NCBI RefSeq assembly: GCF_004362805.1
Contig: NZ_SNYF01000005.1
Location: 434,001-498,000 of the forward strand
Reading direction: 5' to 3'
Length of the DNA stretch: 64,000 nt
Source of the DNA: Algoriphagus boseongensis
GTDB lineage: Bacteria; Bacteroidota; Bacteroidia; Cytophagales; Cyclobacteriaceae
A program made the translations under genes and the position numbers. Of this stretch, positions 1-7,880 are shown in pieces; positions within the stretch are counted from its first letter, which is position 1, and each line of letters begins with the position of its first letter. A model generated the notes under the pieces. The model had not been told where the DNA came from and did not search any database. It worked only from the letters and a program-made list of their open reading frames with translations.

Positions 1-1320
1 CTGCTGGGTCTCATGGTAGGATGGAAAACATCCGCTGTCTATGCCCAAGCGGACAAAGAAGTTAAACTATTTCTAAATGAAGAAAAGACCCATTGGGTCA
101 AAGGTACTGGACTGGGTCAAATCTGGGTCAGATATACAGCGCTTAATCCCGGTTCTACCATTTTCGGTACACCAAAAAGCGAGGTTTTTGATGTGGGATT
201 GAGAAGGGTAAGGTATCAGGTTTTAGGTCAGGTAACGGATAAGGTTTTCGTCTACACCCAATTTGGGATCAATAGTTTTGGTTCACTTTCGGGAAGAAAG
301 CCCGGCTTGTTTCTTCATGATGTGACTGCAGATTATGCAGTCGTGCCGGGAAAATTAAGCTTAGGTGCAGGTCTTCATGGCTGGAACGGAACAGTAAGGT
401 ATTCCTCTTCTTCTGTGGCGACAATTCTTGGAATGGATCTTCCATTTATCGAAGAGTCTACCAATGATATCACGGATCAATTTGTCAGAAAGCTTGGTGT
501 TTATGCCAAGGGTCAACTTGGGAAATTGGATTACCGAATTTCAGTTTCCAATCCCTTCCCGGTTCAAACGGCTTTAAGTCCTGTTCCTACTTTACCTGAA
601 GGCGTAGCCAATATTGCCTATTACAGCACGATGGCCCCAGCGATCAATTATCAGGGTTATTTCTTTTGGCAATTCCTTGATAAAGAATCCAATCAGATCC
701 CGTATATGACAGGTACCTATTTAGGGAAAAAGAGAGTCTTCAATATCGGAGGAGGATTTTCTACGCAAGATCATGCCGTGGAATACCGGGAATCCGCTTC
801 TGGACCTGTGCTACAACAGGCCAGTAAGCAGTGGGGACTTGATGTCTTTTACGATGCCCCACTCAATGAATCTAAAGGAACAGCCCTAACTGCCTACGCC
901 GCATATATTTCTTATGATTTTGGTCCCAATTACCTACGGACTGGAGGAGCTATAAATCCTGCAAACGGGGTGAATGCTAATGGAACCTTCAATGGTCCGG
1001 GCAATTCCTTTCCCTTGATCGGAACAGGGAGTGTTTATTATACCCAAATCGGTTATTTGATGAAAAAGGACCTTTTGGGGAAAATGGGCACTCTTCAGCC
1101 GTATGGTCAATTGATTGTCTCGGATTATCAAAGAGTGGAAAAGCCCTTTACTGTAGTTGACTTAGGTGTCAATTGGCTTCAGGCTGGACATCGATCCAAG
1201 CTTTCCCTTGATTACCAGCTTCGGCCAATTTTGGTCAAAGGAAATACCGAAAAATTAATTGTAAATGATTCAGAGCCACGCAAAGGAATGTGGGTCTTGC
1301 AGTACCAATTTTCATTTTAA
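1..1320 (+). CDS. Outer-membrane beta-barrel (porin-like) protein, 5' end outside window
   Basis: The frame is open from base 1. The four codons before the first in-window Met (codon 5) read as the hydrophobic end of a signal peptide whose cleavage zone is around VYAQ-A, so the true start lies upstream of the window. The mature part is rich in short alternating Gly/aromatic stretches and ends in a C-terminal Phe (QYQFSF), as expected for a barrel inserted by the BAM machinery. I see no TonB-receptor plug or domain that gives a substrate. It resembles the porin-like barrels common in Cytophagales, but the exact family is not certain. A hairpin follows the stop codon. It may be functionally tied to the Rieske/DUF5777/YceI operon downstream, but a 190-base gap separates them. 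Confidence 0.7.
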   Translation: MLGLMVGWKTSAVYAQADKEVKLFLNEEKTHWVKGTGLGQIWVRYTALNPGSTIFGTPKSEVFDVGLRRVRYQVLGQVTDKVFVYTQFGINSFGSLSGRKPGLFLHDVTADYAVVPGKLSLGAGLHGWNGTVRYSSSSVATILGMDLPFIEESTNDITDQFVRKLGVYAKGQLGKLDYRISVSNPFPVQTALSPVPTLPEGVANIAYYSTMAPAINYQGYFFWQFLDKESNQIPYMTGTYLGKKRVFNIGGGFSTQDHAVEYRESASGPVLQQASKQWGLDVFYDAPLNESKGTALTAYAAYISYDFGPNYLRTGGAINPANGVNANGTFNGPGNSFPLIGTGSVYYTQIGYLMKKDLLGKMGTLQPYGQLIVSDYQRVEKPFTVVDLGVNWLQAGHRSKLSLDYQLRPILVKGNTEKLIVNDSEPRKGMWVLQYQFSF

Positions 1321-1345
1321 TTGTGATGGACTGATATTTGGATAG

Positions 1346-1380
1346 CCTCGGAAGTTTCTTCTGAGGTTATTTGATTTTTT
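1346..1380 (+). terminator. Rho-independent terminator after the porin-like gene
   Basis: CCTCGGAAG and CTTCTGAGG form a 9-bp stem with one G-U pair and a TTT loop. A T-rich run follows on the plus strand, just downstream of the stop codon at 1320. Confidence 0.6.
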
Positions 1381-1513
1381 GAAATAAGTATTGTCAATTT
1401 TTTTAAAATCCGAACGTTTCCCTTTAAGCGTATCTTAAGAAAAGGCTAAGACTGCCTGAAGACTTCTAACTTAACTTTACCCAATCAAATCAAACACCCT
1501 AAACTTAATCGCC

Positions 1514-1963
1514 ATGAATGAGAAAATGAATCGAATGGAATTTCTAAAGTCCTTAGGACTTAAAGGAGCTTCTCTTGTTGCTGTCTATTGTGCTGGTGGG
1601 GCTTTGACCAGCTGTATTAATGAAAGTATGGCTCCAGCTGGAAATGACGGCGGATCCACACCAAATCTTGTTTTGGATCTTACGAGTTCTTCCTATTCAA
1701 CTTTAAATACGGTTGGAAACTATGTGATTGTCAATCGAATCGTAATCGCCAGGGTTTCTCAAACTTCATTTGCAGCAGTCACCCAAGTTTGTTCGCATGA
1801 AGGAAAAGCCAAAGTGACTTTTCGAAGTGGAGAATTCTATTGCTCTGAACACGGGGCGAGATTCGATACTTCAGGAAAGGGTTTGAATTCCAATGGATCC
1901 AGAGGACTTACGACCTATAGAACCGAATTGTCAGGAACTAACCTAACTGTCTATTATTCATGA
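1514..1963 (+). CDS. Rieske [2Fe-2S] lipoprotein
   Basis: A 149-residue protein with the Rieske cluster signature C93-S-H95 and C110-S-E-H113, separated by 14 residues. These two Cys and two His should bind a [2Fe-2S] centre. The N-terminus has a hydrophobic segment ending in a lipobox, L31-T-S-C34, so the protein is probably a periplasm-facing lipoprotein. It is a stand-alone Rieske domain with no oxygenase catalytic domain and no cytochrome b gene beside it, so an electron-transfer role is likely but the partner is unknown. Its stop overlaps the next start by 4 bases (ATGA), which suggests translational coupling with the DUF5777 barrel. Confidence 0.9.
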   Translation: MNEKMNRMEFLKSLGLKGASLVAVYCAGGALTSCINESMAPAGNDGGSTPNLVLDLTSSSYSTLNTVGNYVIVNRIVIARVSQTSFAAVTQVCSHEGKAKVTFRSGEFYCSEHGARFDTSGKGLNSNGSRGLTTYRTELSGTNLTVYYS

Positions 1964-2925
1964 GAATCCAAAAAAATCAATTCAGCCTATTCCTGACGGG
2001 TTGTTTTTTGTTAGTAGGATCTGTTTTGTTTATCCCAAAGGCAAATGCGCAAGATGACTTGCTGAGTATGCTTGAAGAAGAACAGTCCAAGGACCCGATT
2101 TATACCTTGGCTACTTTTAAAGCCACCCGCTTGATCAATGGGCAGACTATAGAAACCATTTCCAAAAACCATTTGAATTTCTGGATTTCGCACAGATTCG
2201 GGGCAGTCAATAGTGGGTTTTTGGCCAACTTCTTCGGTTTAGATGAGGCTAGAATTAGGTTGGGATTGGAATATGGTCTGACCGATAAGTGGTTGATAGG
2301 AGCAGGAAGAAGTAGTCAGGAAAAGACCTATGATCTCTACACTAAGTATAAACTATTGAGGCAGTCCGACCGTTTCCCAATTACCTTGACTGGAATGGCC
2401 GGTTGGGGGATTAATACCATGGAATCCGGATATGTCATGGAATCTGGTTCAGTTATGAAATTTTCCAATAACCTTGAACGGTACACCTATTGGGGCCAGG
2501 CCTTTATCGGAAGAAAATTCAATGAAAAACTATCGCTTCAACTTGTCCCTACCTTGGTTCATTACAATAAAGTCGAAGATCCTTCAATTTCAAATGATCA
2601 ATGGGCTTTGGGAATAGGAGGGAGATATAAACTGACCAAAAGATTTACTCTTTCTGGGGAGTATTATTATGCGGTCACCGATCCTATAGCTTACGAAGTG
2701 AGTACTAGAAATCCCTATCCCTACCACAATTCCTTTTCCATTGGAGTGGATATAGAGACGGGAGGACACGTTTTTCAACTTCATTTCACCAATTCAAGGG
2801 GGATGATCGAAAAGCAATTTGTAGGTCAGACCGTGGGATCCTGGGAGAATGCAGACATTTTCTACGGATTTAATATTTCAAGAACATTCAGTTTTGAAAA
2901 AGGCGCAAAAAACAAAGACAAATGA
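1960..2925 (+). CDS. DUF5777-family outer-membrane beta-barrel protein
   Basis: A 321-residue protein with a signal peptide ending near ANAQ-DD. An acidic stretch follows (DLLSMLEEEQSKDP), then the TLATFKATRLINGQTIET segment typical of the Bacteroidetes DUF5777 barrels. The rest is a series of short amphipathic strands with frequent Gly and Tyr. Family members are found with respiratory or redox proteins, but no biochemical role is established that I know of. Both ends overlap their neighbours by 4 bases (Rieske upstream, YceI downstream), so the three genes form one tightly coupled operon. Possible roles are an outer-membrane channel or scaffold for the Rieske and YceI partners. Confidence 0.8.
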   Translation: MRIQKNQFSLFLTGCFLLVGSVLFIPKANAQDDLLSMLEEEQSKDPIYTLATFKATRLINGQTIETISKNHLNFWISHRFGAVNSGFLANFFGLDEARIRLGLEYGLTDKWLIGAGRSSQEKTYDLYTKYKLLRQSDRFPITLTGMAGWGINTMESGYVMESGSVMKFSNNLERYTYWGQAFIGRKFNEKLSLQLVPTLVHYNKVEDPSISNDQWALGIGGRYKLTKRFTLSGEYYYAVTDPIAYEVSTRNPYPYHNSFSIGVDIETGGHVFQLHFTNSRGMIEKQFVGQTVGSWENADIFYGFNISRTFSFEKGAKNKDK

Positions 2926-3479
2926 AAAATCTAATCCGAATACTAGTATTTCTGACGGCATTTCAGGTTAATGAAGCGCTGGGACAAACTTTGTATGGAA
3001 CGAGCACAGGTGAAGTCAAGATTTATTCTGATACCCCTTTGGAAACCATTGAAGCATTAAATCAAAAAGTGGGTTGCTTGGTTAATCCTGCAACCATGGA
3101 TTTGGCAGTACAGATGAAGATCACCGATTTCGTTTTCCCCAATAAGTTGATGCAGGAGCATTTCAACGAGAATTACATGGAAAGTGAAAAGTACCCCACC
3201 GCTAATTTCAAAGGGAAAATCAAAGAGCAAATAGATTTTAAAGTTCCCGGAACCTATCCTGTTACCGCCGTCGGAAGTATGACAATCCACGGAGTCACCA
3301 AGCCCTTTACGGTGAAAGGGAATCTTGTATCATCCGGTAATTCTCTAAAAATCGATTTTAAATTTTTGGTGAAACCAGAGGAGTATAAAGTAGAAATCCC
3401 TTCCCTTGTAATCACCAAAATCGCCGAAGAAATAGAGGTTACTGGCAATATTTCCCTACAAGAGAGAAAGACGAACTAA
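2922..3479 (+). CDS. YceI-family periplasmic lipid-binding-like protein
   Basis: A 185-residue protein with a signal peptide ending near ALGQ-T. The body matches the YceI lipocalin-like fold: an N-terminal strand (GEVKIYSDTPLETIEA), the FPNKLMQEHFNENYMESEKYPTA region and the MTIHGVTKPFTVKG strand. YceI proteins bind polyprenoid or other amphipathic ligands in the periplasm, and some are linked to quinone-dependent electron transfer. That would suit the Rieske protein in the same operon, but it is an inference. It is the last gene of the operon, and its stop codon lies inside an inverted repeat shared with the convergent M50 gene. Confidence 0.88.
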   Translation: MKNLIRILVFLTAFQVNEALGQTLYGTSTGEVKIYSDTPLETIEALNQKVGCLVNPATMDLAVQMKITDFVFPNKLMQEHFNENYMESEKYPTANFKGKIKEQIDFKVPGTYPVTAVGSMTIHGVTKPFTVKGNLVSSGNSLKIDFKFLVKPEEYKVEIPSLVITKIAEEIEVTGNISLQERKTN

Positions 3480-3503
3480 TTTGAGTTTTCAGACAAATTA
3501 GTT
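3474..3503. terminator. Inverted repeat spanning two convergent stop codons
   Basis: AACTAATTTG (3474-3483) and CAAATTAGTT (3494-3503) form a perfect 10-bp stem with a 10-base loop. The stem contains the stop codon of the yceI-like gene (plus strand) and most of that of the M50 gene (minus strand). Neither side has a strong T run, so it may be a weak bidirectional terminator or an mRNA-end stabiliser. Confidence 0.5.
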
Positions 3504-4626
3504 AGCTGAAAATAAATGGCCTAGGAGAAAAGCAAAGTGCGAAAATCAAAATCGCCAACCATCCGATAAGCTTTCTTTTAGTGTCCAAAGGCCTGTTTCC
3601 CGAAACCTCCGGATGCTTGAGACCTGCCATTCTTCCGAGAAAGAAGGCAAATAAAAGCCAGCCCTGATATCCTTCCCATTCAGGTTTCAGGAAGGCAATT
3701 GCATATTGAACTGCAGCGATGGTAAGAGCCAAGGTCAATTTGGTCTTTTGGCTTAAATCTGTTCGGGAATAACAGATGTAAATAAACCCGATATAAAGCG
3801 GGATTCGAATCACCAAATCCTCCAAAGGCATAATCGGACTGATCATGCCTAGTCCAGCATATCCCAAGAACGCAGTGAAAAATACCAGGGAAATTGGATA
3901 ATGATATTTCGGAAAAAGCCCAAAAATGACATGTCCACCATCTAATTGCCCTATTGGCAAAAGGTTTAAAGCCGTAAAAAATAAAGCCAAATATCCTGCA
4001 AATAGAAAAGGGTAATGAATGACCTCACCCATATCTGGCATCCGTTCTGGATCGGCAAATAGTTCGCTTAACAGGTTGAATAAAAGGTTATTTCCCAATT
4101 CAAACTCCAAAACATCTTCTCCATATCCTTCAAAATTGGGATCGGCATACTCGGGATGAACCGAATAAATGTAGTCGGAGGTTGGCAGATTAGTGAAACC
4201 ATAAATCAATACCCCTAAAGCTATGGCAAAACCGGCCAATGGTCCGGCTACACCAATGTCGAAGAATTTTTTTCGACTATTGACAAAGCCCTTCATGCGG
4301 ATGATAGCTCCAAAAGTTCCGATGGAGGGAATGCCTATAAACCCCAACCACACTGGAATAAAGTAGGGTAAGGAGCTTTTGACTTTGTGGTAAATTGAGG
4401 TAAATAAATGCCCCAATTCATGGATTAGGAGAATTCCGATAAATGGAATCGAGAAGGACATGGATTTAAAAAAGTACTCCCAAGTCAAGGCGCTTTCATC
4501 AACGCCTATAATTGATTTGCCATAGACCCATTCTCCACCGGCTAGAGTAGCTGTAAGAATTGTCAACAGAAATAATCCTATGTGTTTTAGGTACTCTTTG
4601 GTGCTATACATGGGAGAAAAAATCAA
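3502..4626 (-). CDS. Site-2-protease-like M50 membrane metalloprotease
   Basis: A 374-residue multi-pass membrane protein. It carries the zinc motif HELGH in a membrane segment (GILLIHELGHLFTS) and the distal LDGGH motif (LLPIGQLDGGHVIFG), the two metal-binding elements of family M50. Members cut substrates within the membrane, often anti-sigma factors, but some family members have housekeeping roles. No PDZ domain is apparent. The gene overlaps the end of the HAD phosphatase gene upstream by 23 bases, so both are probably co-transcribed leftward. The start overlaps coding sequence of its neighbour, which is unusual but gives a good N-terminal membrane segment. Confidence 0.88.
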   Translation of the reverse strand: MIFSPMYSTKEYLKHIGLFLLTILTATLAGGEWVYGKSIIGVDESALTWEYFFKSMSFSIPFIGILLIHELGHLFTSIYHKVKSSLPYFIPVWLGFIGIPSIGTFGAIIRMKGFVNSRKKFFDIGVAGPLAGFAIALGVLIYGFTNLPTSDYIYSVHPEYADPNFEGYGEDVLEFELGNNLLFNLLSELFADPERMPDMGEVIHYPFLFAGYLALFFTALNLLPIGQLDGGHVIFGLFPKYHYPISLVFFTAFLGYAGLGMISPIMPLEDLVIRIPLYIGFIYICYSRTDLSQKTKLTLALTIAAVQYAIAFLKPEWEGYQGWLLFAFFLGRMAGLKHPEVSGNRPLDTKRKLIGWLAILIFALCFSPRPFIFS

Positions 4627-5233
4627 ATAGAACTTGGGGACCAGTCACATGAACAGCATTTATGCCTACAGAACTTGCACCTTTTACATTCGCTTCCAAA
4701 TCATCAAAAAATATCACCCGGTCAGGAGCGGTATTCAATTGATTTAGCATGGTAGAATAAATCTCTGTACTAGGTTTGGCAAGGCCCATTTCATGACTAT
4801 AAAACACATGATCAAAGAGCTCATTAAAATTTCGGACCGAGAAGTCTTCCACTAGCATTTGATTCACCGCATCGATGTGGATTTCATTGGTATTGCTCAA
4901 TATTCCCAATCGATATTTTTCTTTTAGTTTTTTTACCAAGTCCAATCTTTGAGGTGGGATTTTTCCTAAAAGACTATTCCAAAGTTCATCTACTTTTTGG
5001 TCGCTCCAGTTTTGCTCAAAATAATTTCTTACCTGATTCCTAAAATTCTCTGAACTGATTTTACCTTTTTCGTAGGCTTTATGAAAATCGGTCAAATAAA
5101 ATTGATCCACCCTGTCGTGGAGTTGATTAGAAACCAAGGACTTAATCAGATTAAGGGAGCGGTGGTAGTCAATATCGATGATCACATTGCCCAGATCAAA
5201 AATCACAAAATCTGCATCAGGGACATTTTTCAT
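4604..5233 (-). CDS. HAD-superfamily (subfamily IA) hydrolase
   Basis: HAD phosphatase of about 209 residues. Motif I is FDLGNVIIDID (first Asp nucleophile), motif II is LGILSNTNEIH, and motif III/IV is the KPSTEIY and IFFDDLEANVKGA segments. Between motifs I and II lies the helical cap of subfamily I. It resembles the YihX-type sugar-phosphate phosphatases, but the substrate cannot be read from sequence. I prefer the start at 5233 (MKNVPDADF) because motif I then sits at the usual distance from the N-terminus; an upstream ATG at 5263 is possible. It ends within the start of the M50 gene. It is the last core gene before the island. Confidence 0.85.
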   Translation of the reverse strand: MKNVPDADFVIFDLGNVIIDIDYHRSLNLIKSLVSNQLHDRVDQFYLTDFHKAYEKGKISSENFRNQVRNYFEQNWSDQKVDELWNSLLGKIPPQRLDLVKKLKEKYRLGILSNTNEIHIDAVNQMLVEDFSVRNFNELFDHVFYSHEMGLAKPSTEIYSTMLNQLNTAPDRVIFFDDLEANVKGASSVGINAVHVTGPQVLFDFFSHV

Positions 5234-5335
5234 GCACTTTTCAAGTTGTGTAAATGAACTCAAATATGTAACATTGCAGACCCAAAACCAAGGTTAGAAG
5301 GCATTCCAAGTCGAAAATCTAAGGTTTTAAATTTT

Positions 5336-5412
5336 GGGCCTATAGCTCAGTTGGTTAGAGCTTCTGACTCATAATCAGGAGGTCGCTGGTTCGAGCCCAG
5401 CTGGGCCCACCA
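5336..5412 (+). tRNA. tRNA with CAT anticodon (Ile2-lysidine type favoured, or Met)
   Basis: A complete cloverleaf can be drawn: acceptor stem GGGCCTA/TGGGCCC, D stem GCTC/GAGC, anticodon stem TCTGA/TCAGG with loop CTCATAA, T stem GCTGG/CCAGC, then A plus encoded CCA. The anticodon is CAT. Pairs C4-G69 and C5-G68 and the GACTCATAATC..GGTCGCTGG stretch resemble tRNA-Ile2 species whose C34 is converted to lysidine, and are unlike E. coli elongator Met. A default annotation may call it Met. Its 3' end forms the left attachment repeat of the genomic island. Confidence 0.93.
5394..5410. other. attL core: 17-bp direct repeat in the tRNA 3' end
   Basis: The sequence agcccagctgggcccac is the 3' side of the T arm and acceptor stem of the tRNA. 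It recurs perfectly in the same orientation at 25947-25963. The flanking bases differ at both copies, so 17 bp is the full identity block. The inner 12 bases GCCCAGCTGGGC are palindromic. Confidence 0.88.
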
Positions 5413-5452
5413 ATCCCCTTAATTATCGTTTTTAAGGGGATTTTTTCTTTTT
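5412..5452 (+). terminator. Island-borne terminator behind the tRNA
   Basis: AATCCCCTTAA (5412-5422) and TTAAGGGGATT (5432-5442) form a perfect 11-bp stem with a 9-base loop, followed by a T-rich tract to 5452. It lies inside the island directly after the tRNA and so replaces the host terminator now displaced to 25967. Confidence 0.8.
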
Positions 5453-5471
5453 ACGGCTGAATTTACGGACA
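5450..5471. other. Left arm-type integrase sites (two TTTACGG repeats)
   Basis: TTTACGGCTG (5450-5459) and TTTACGGACA (5462-5471) are direct repeats 12 bases apart, about one helical turn. The decamer TTTACGGACA occurs twice more at the right end of the island. Short direct repeats inside both ends of a tyrosine-recombinase element are typical arm-binding sites. Confidence 0.6.
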
Positions 5472-5501
5472 CTTTAATTTATTTCCACCTTAATTCATCC
5501 A

Positions 5502-5972
5502 TCAATCCATAATAAGATATTCTTGTTTTTTGTCCTTTGCCTCTTTGTTAAACAATTCTCTTACCTGTGGTATTTCCAAGTTAGATTGAATCCCTGCTTT
5601 CCAAGCTTCCCAAACATCTGATGGGATGCGGCCTTTTTTCCTCCACAAGTATTCTTCAGCACATAGATTAAAATAATCAAAAATCATTTGGGTTTCTTCT
5701 GGCTCTAGATCCCTTTCTGGGTTGGCCCTTAGGTCATTCAAAAGGTCGTTCAGTTGGTTGTCGTACTTGGTATTGAAATCAGTAAAAAGCTCCTTGAAAA
5801 GTTTGTCATGTTCCATTCGTGTACGAAGGGTTCCAAGGTACATCGTTGCCATTATTCCTAAAATGCCAAGGAATACTCTTTCATCAAATCTAGTATTGAA
5901 GTACCCAATGACTAATAGTGTAGCAAAAACGAAAGCTATTAGGGTGGGGTAATTTGATTTAATCCAATTCAT
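5502..5972 (-). CDS. Unknown two-TM protein with acidic cytoplasmic tail
   Basis: A protein of about 156 residues from the preferred start (MNWIKSNYPT); an ATG 11 codons upstream (6005) is possible but its codons look like AT-rich leader. Two hydrophobic segments lie near the N-terminus (YPTLIAFVFATLLVIGYF and VFLGILGIMATMYLGTL). A helical cytoplasmic domain follows, with a basic/acidic mix and the segment FDYFNLCAEEYLWRKKGRIP. The tail recalls DUF4760-like small membrane proteins, but I cannot assign it. It is the first gene inside the left end of the island and has no close neighbour, so it may be a separate cargo gene. Confidence 0.65.
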   Translation of the reverse strand: MNWIKSNYPTLIAFVFATLLVIGYFNTRFDERVFLGILGIMATMYLGTLRTRMEHDKLFKELFTDFNTKYDNQLNDLLNDLRANPERDLEPEETQMIFDYFNLCAEEYLWRKKGRIPSDVWEAWKAGIQSNLEIPQVRELFNKEAKDKKQEYLIMD

Positions 5973-6241
5973 TGTTGTTAAAATATAAATTAAAAATCCA
6001 ATCAAGTTCTATTGATGGATGTTTGGTTACAGCCTAAAGCAGAATTTTAACGAAATTATGATTAGTCACCTATGAATTTGCAAGTCCTAACTACTCATTT
6101 ATTTGCATTCTGATCGCAAATTCAGGGATTTTTAATTTAAAATTCCTGAATGAAAATTCGTTTTCTAAAATTTTGAAAGGTTTGAATTATTATCTTTAAT
6201 AAGACCAAAGGCACTTTTAAAGGTTAATAAATATTCCAAAC

Positions 6242-6892
6242 ATGAAATTCATTCTAATTCCAATTTTTTTATCTTTCTTTATTTCAGGAAGTTACGCTCA
6301 AAATAAGGAAGAACTTAGAAAAAAATTAGATGAATTAGATAATGGATTATTAAGAATTCAGGCTTTGGAAAAATTTAAAGACAAGGATTACTCTGGTGCA
6401 ATTCTAGATTTTTCTTATTTGATCTCACTGTTTCCATCAGAATGGGAACATTACTATTTCAGGGGGAAGTCGAAGGGATATTTAGGAGATTATAGCGGTG
6501 CTTTGACAGATATTAGCAAAGCAGAAGGCTTTGGAGTACCAGCTGAGCACTTAGCTGAAATTTTTTCAAGCAAGGGTTATTATAAATCAGTTTTAGGGGA
6601 TTATAGAGGAGCAATTTTAGAGTATACAAAAGTTATTGAAAAAGACCCAAGAAACTCCAATGCTTTCCAAAATAGGGGGCTGTCTAAGGCAAACCTTAAG
6701 GATTATCGAGGAGCAATTTTAGACTACAATAAAGCAATTGAACTTTCCCCAAATGACCCACAAAATTACCGTTCAAGAGGTATTTGTAAGATTAGGTTTA
6801 ACCAAAAAGAGAGTGGGTGCTTGGATTTATCTAAAGCAGGTGAATTAGGATTGTCCTCTGTCTACGAGGAAATTAGGGTAATGTGCAAATGA
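6242..6892 (+). CDS. Secreted tetratricopeptide-repeat protein (paralogue of 7029-7547)
   Basis: A 216-residue protein with a signal peptide ending near SYAQ-N. About four 34-residue TPR units follow, several with the diagnostic DY.GAILDY/F signature (for example DYSGAILDFSYL, DYRGAILEYTKV, DYRGAILDYNKA). The C-terminal 30 residues (ESGCLDLSKAGELGLSS) are almost the same as those of the convergent gene at 7029-7547, so the two are diverged duplicates in inverted orientation. TPRs mediate protein contacts, and no enzymatic domain is present. Its role in the island is unknown. Confidence 0.8.
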   Translation: MKFILIPIFLSFFISGSYAQNKEELRKKLDELDNGLLRIQALEKFKDKDYSGAILDFSYLISLFPSEWEHYYFRGKSKGYLGDYSGALTDISKAEGFGVPAEHLAEIFSSKGYYKSVLGDYRGAILEYTKVIEKDPRNSNAFQNRGLSKANLKDYRGAILDYNKAIELSPNDPQNYRSRGICKIRFNQKESGCLDLSKAGELGLSSVYEEIRVMCK

Positions 6893-7028
6893 TTGGTCAA
6901 ATAGCGTTTTAGGAACTCGAAATTTATCTTGGATTAATTTATGTTTTTGATGCGGATCGAATGAAAAAGTTCCATTTGAATTTTATTGTGTTAGGATTTC
7001 GGTCTTTTAGATTTTATGAATTAAGATA

Positions 7029-7547
7029 CTAGTTGCACTTGGCTCTAATGGCTGTGTAGGCTTTTGATAGTCCCAATTCACCTGCTTTCGAAAGGTCAAG
7101 GCACCCAAGTTCCTTTTGATTCATTTCTATTCTTGTTAGACCCCTGTTATAATAAGCACTGCCTGAATCTTCACCTAACTCAATTGCTTTATTTAGGTCT
7201 AATATGGCGCCTGAGGAGTCTTTTAGAAGTGATTTGGCACTCCCTCTTGCATTATAAGCTTCAGCTAGTAAATCTTCTTTCCATGGATCTACAAGTTGAA
7301 TTGCCTTACTATAATCTGAAATTGCACCCCTATAGTCTTCTAATTCAGCTTTACAATAACCTCGGTACATGAAAGCGAAAGACTCTTTAGGGTTTAGTTG
7401 AATTGCCTTAGAAAAATCAAGAATTGCTCCGTGATAATCCATGAGGTCCATTTTTCTTGATCCATTTTTTACATAATCCCAGGAACTTTGGCTGTAACTT
7501 TCAATAGACCAAATTAAAACTATCGTTATTAGAATTATTTTTTTCAT
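7029..7547 (-). CDS. Secreted tetratricopeptide-repeat protein (paralogue of 6242-6892)
   Basis: A protein of about 172 residues from the start at 7547 (MKKIILITIVLIWS), which gives a clean signal peptide ending near SYSQ-S. An upstream in-frame ATG at 7652 would add 35 residues with no signal character. The body is about three TPRs (DYHGAILDFSKA, DYRGAISDYSKA, SSGAILDLNKA). The C-terminus ELGCLDLSKAGELGLSKAY matches the paralogue. It is shorter than the partner by roughly one repeat. The two genes converge with 136 bases between their stops. Confidence 0.75.
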   Translation of the reverse strand: MKKIILITIVLIWSIESYSQSSWDYVKNGSRKMDLMDYHGAILDFSKAIQLNPKESFAFMYRGYCKAELEDYRGAISDYSKAIQLVDPWKEDLLAEAYNARGSAKSLLKDSSGAILDLNKAIELGEDSGSAYYNRGLTRIEMNQKELGCLDLSKAGELGLSKAYTAIRAKCN

Positions 7548-7880
7548 TCCATTTAAGTTCTTTGGTTTCTTATGCATCCAATTTAAAGCATTTTTCAATC
7601 TCGATCTATGACCTGTTTGTTCACCCCACAAATTTTTTAATGATTCAATCACTGGTTTCTTTTCTTCCCAAGAATTAGTGGGTAGATGCCTTTTAATTCT
7701 AAAGGTATTCTATTGCTAACGGTTTAAAGAAATTAAAAATATACTGTTATTCTTCAAAGGTTTGACAAATGTTTTTGTCGGTTTTCCCGAAGCTCTTAAA
7801 AAAGATTATTTAACTTACTCTCATATTTTGAATTAAAATTTGTATGAAGATCCTTGAATATTCTTGCGGAATTTGGGTTT
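7548..7880. other. Gene-free A+T-rich stretch
   Basis: About 330 bases between the TPR gene start and the end of the HNH nuclease gene. It should hold the TPR promoter and the 3' end of the defence operon. I see no convincing terminator hairpin, repeat or small gene. The only open frame is the weak 35-codon extension of the TPR gene. Confidence 0.4.

Noticed and set aside
5394..5410. Palindromic core GCCCAGCTGGGC considered as a chance palindrome rather than an att site
   Set aside because: The identity extends beyond the palindrome to 17 bp, in the same orientation, next to an integrase gene and at a tRNA 3' end.
5412..5452. Hairpin after the tRNA considered as the end of the minus-strand gene at 5502
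   Set aside because: Read on the minus strand, no T run follows the stem. The T tract is on the plus strand, matching the tRNA transcript.
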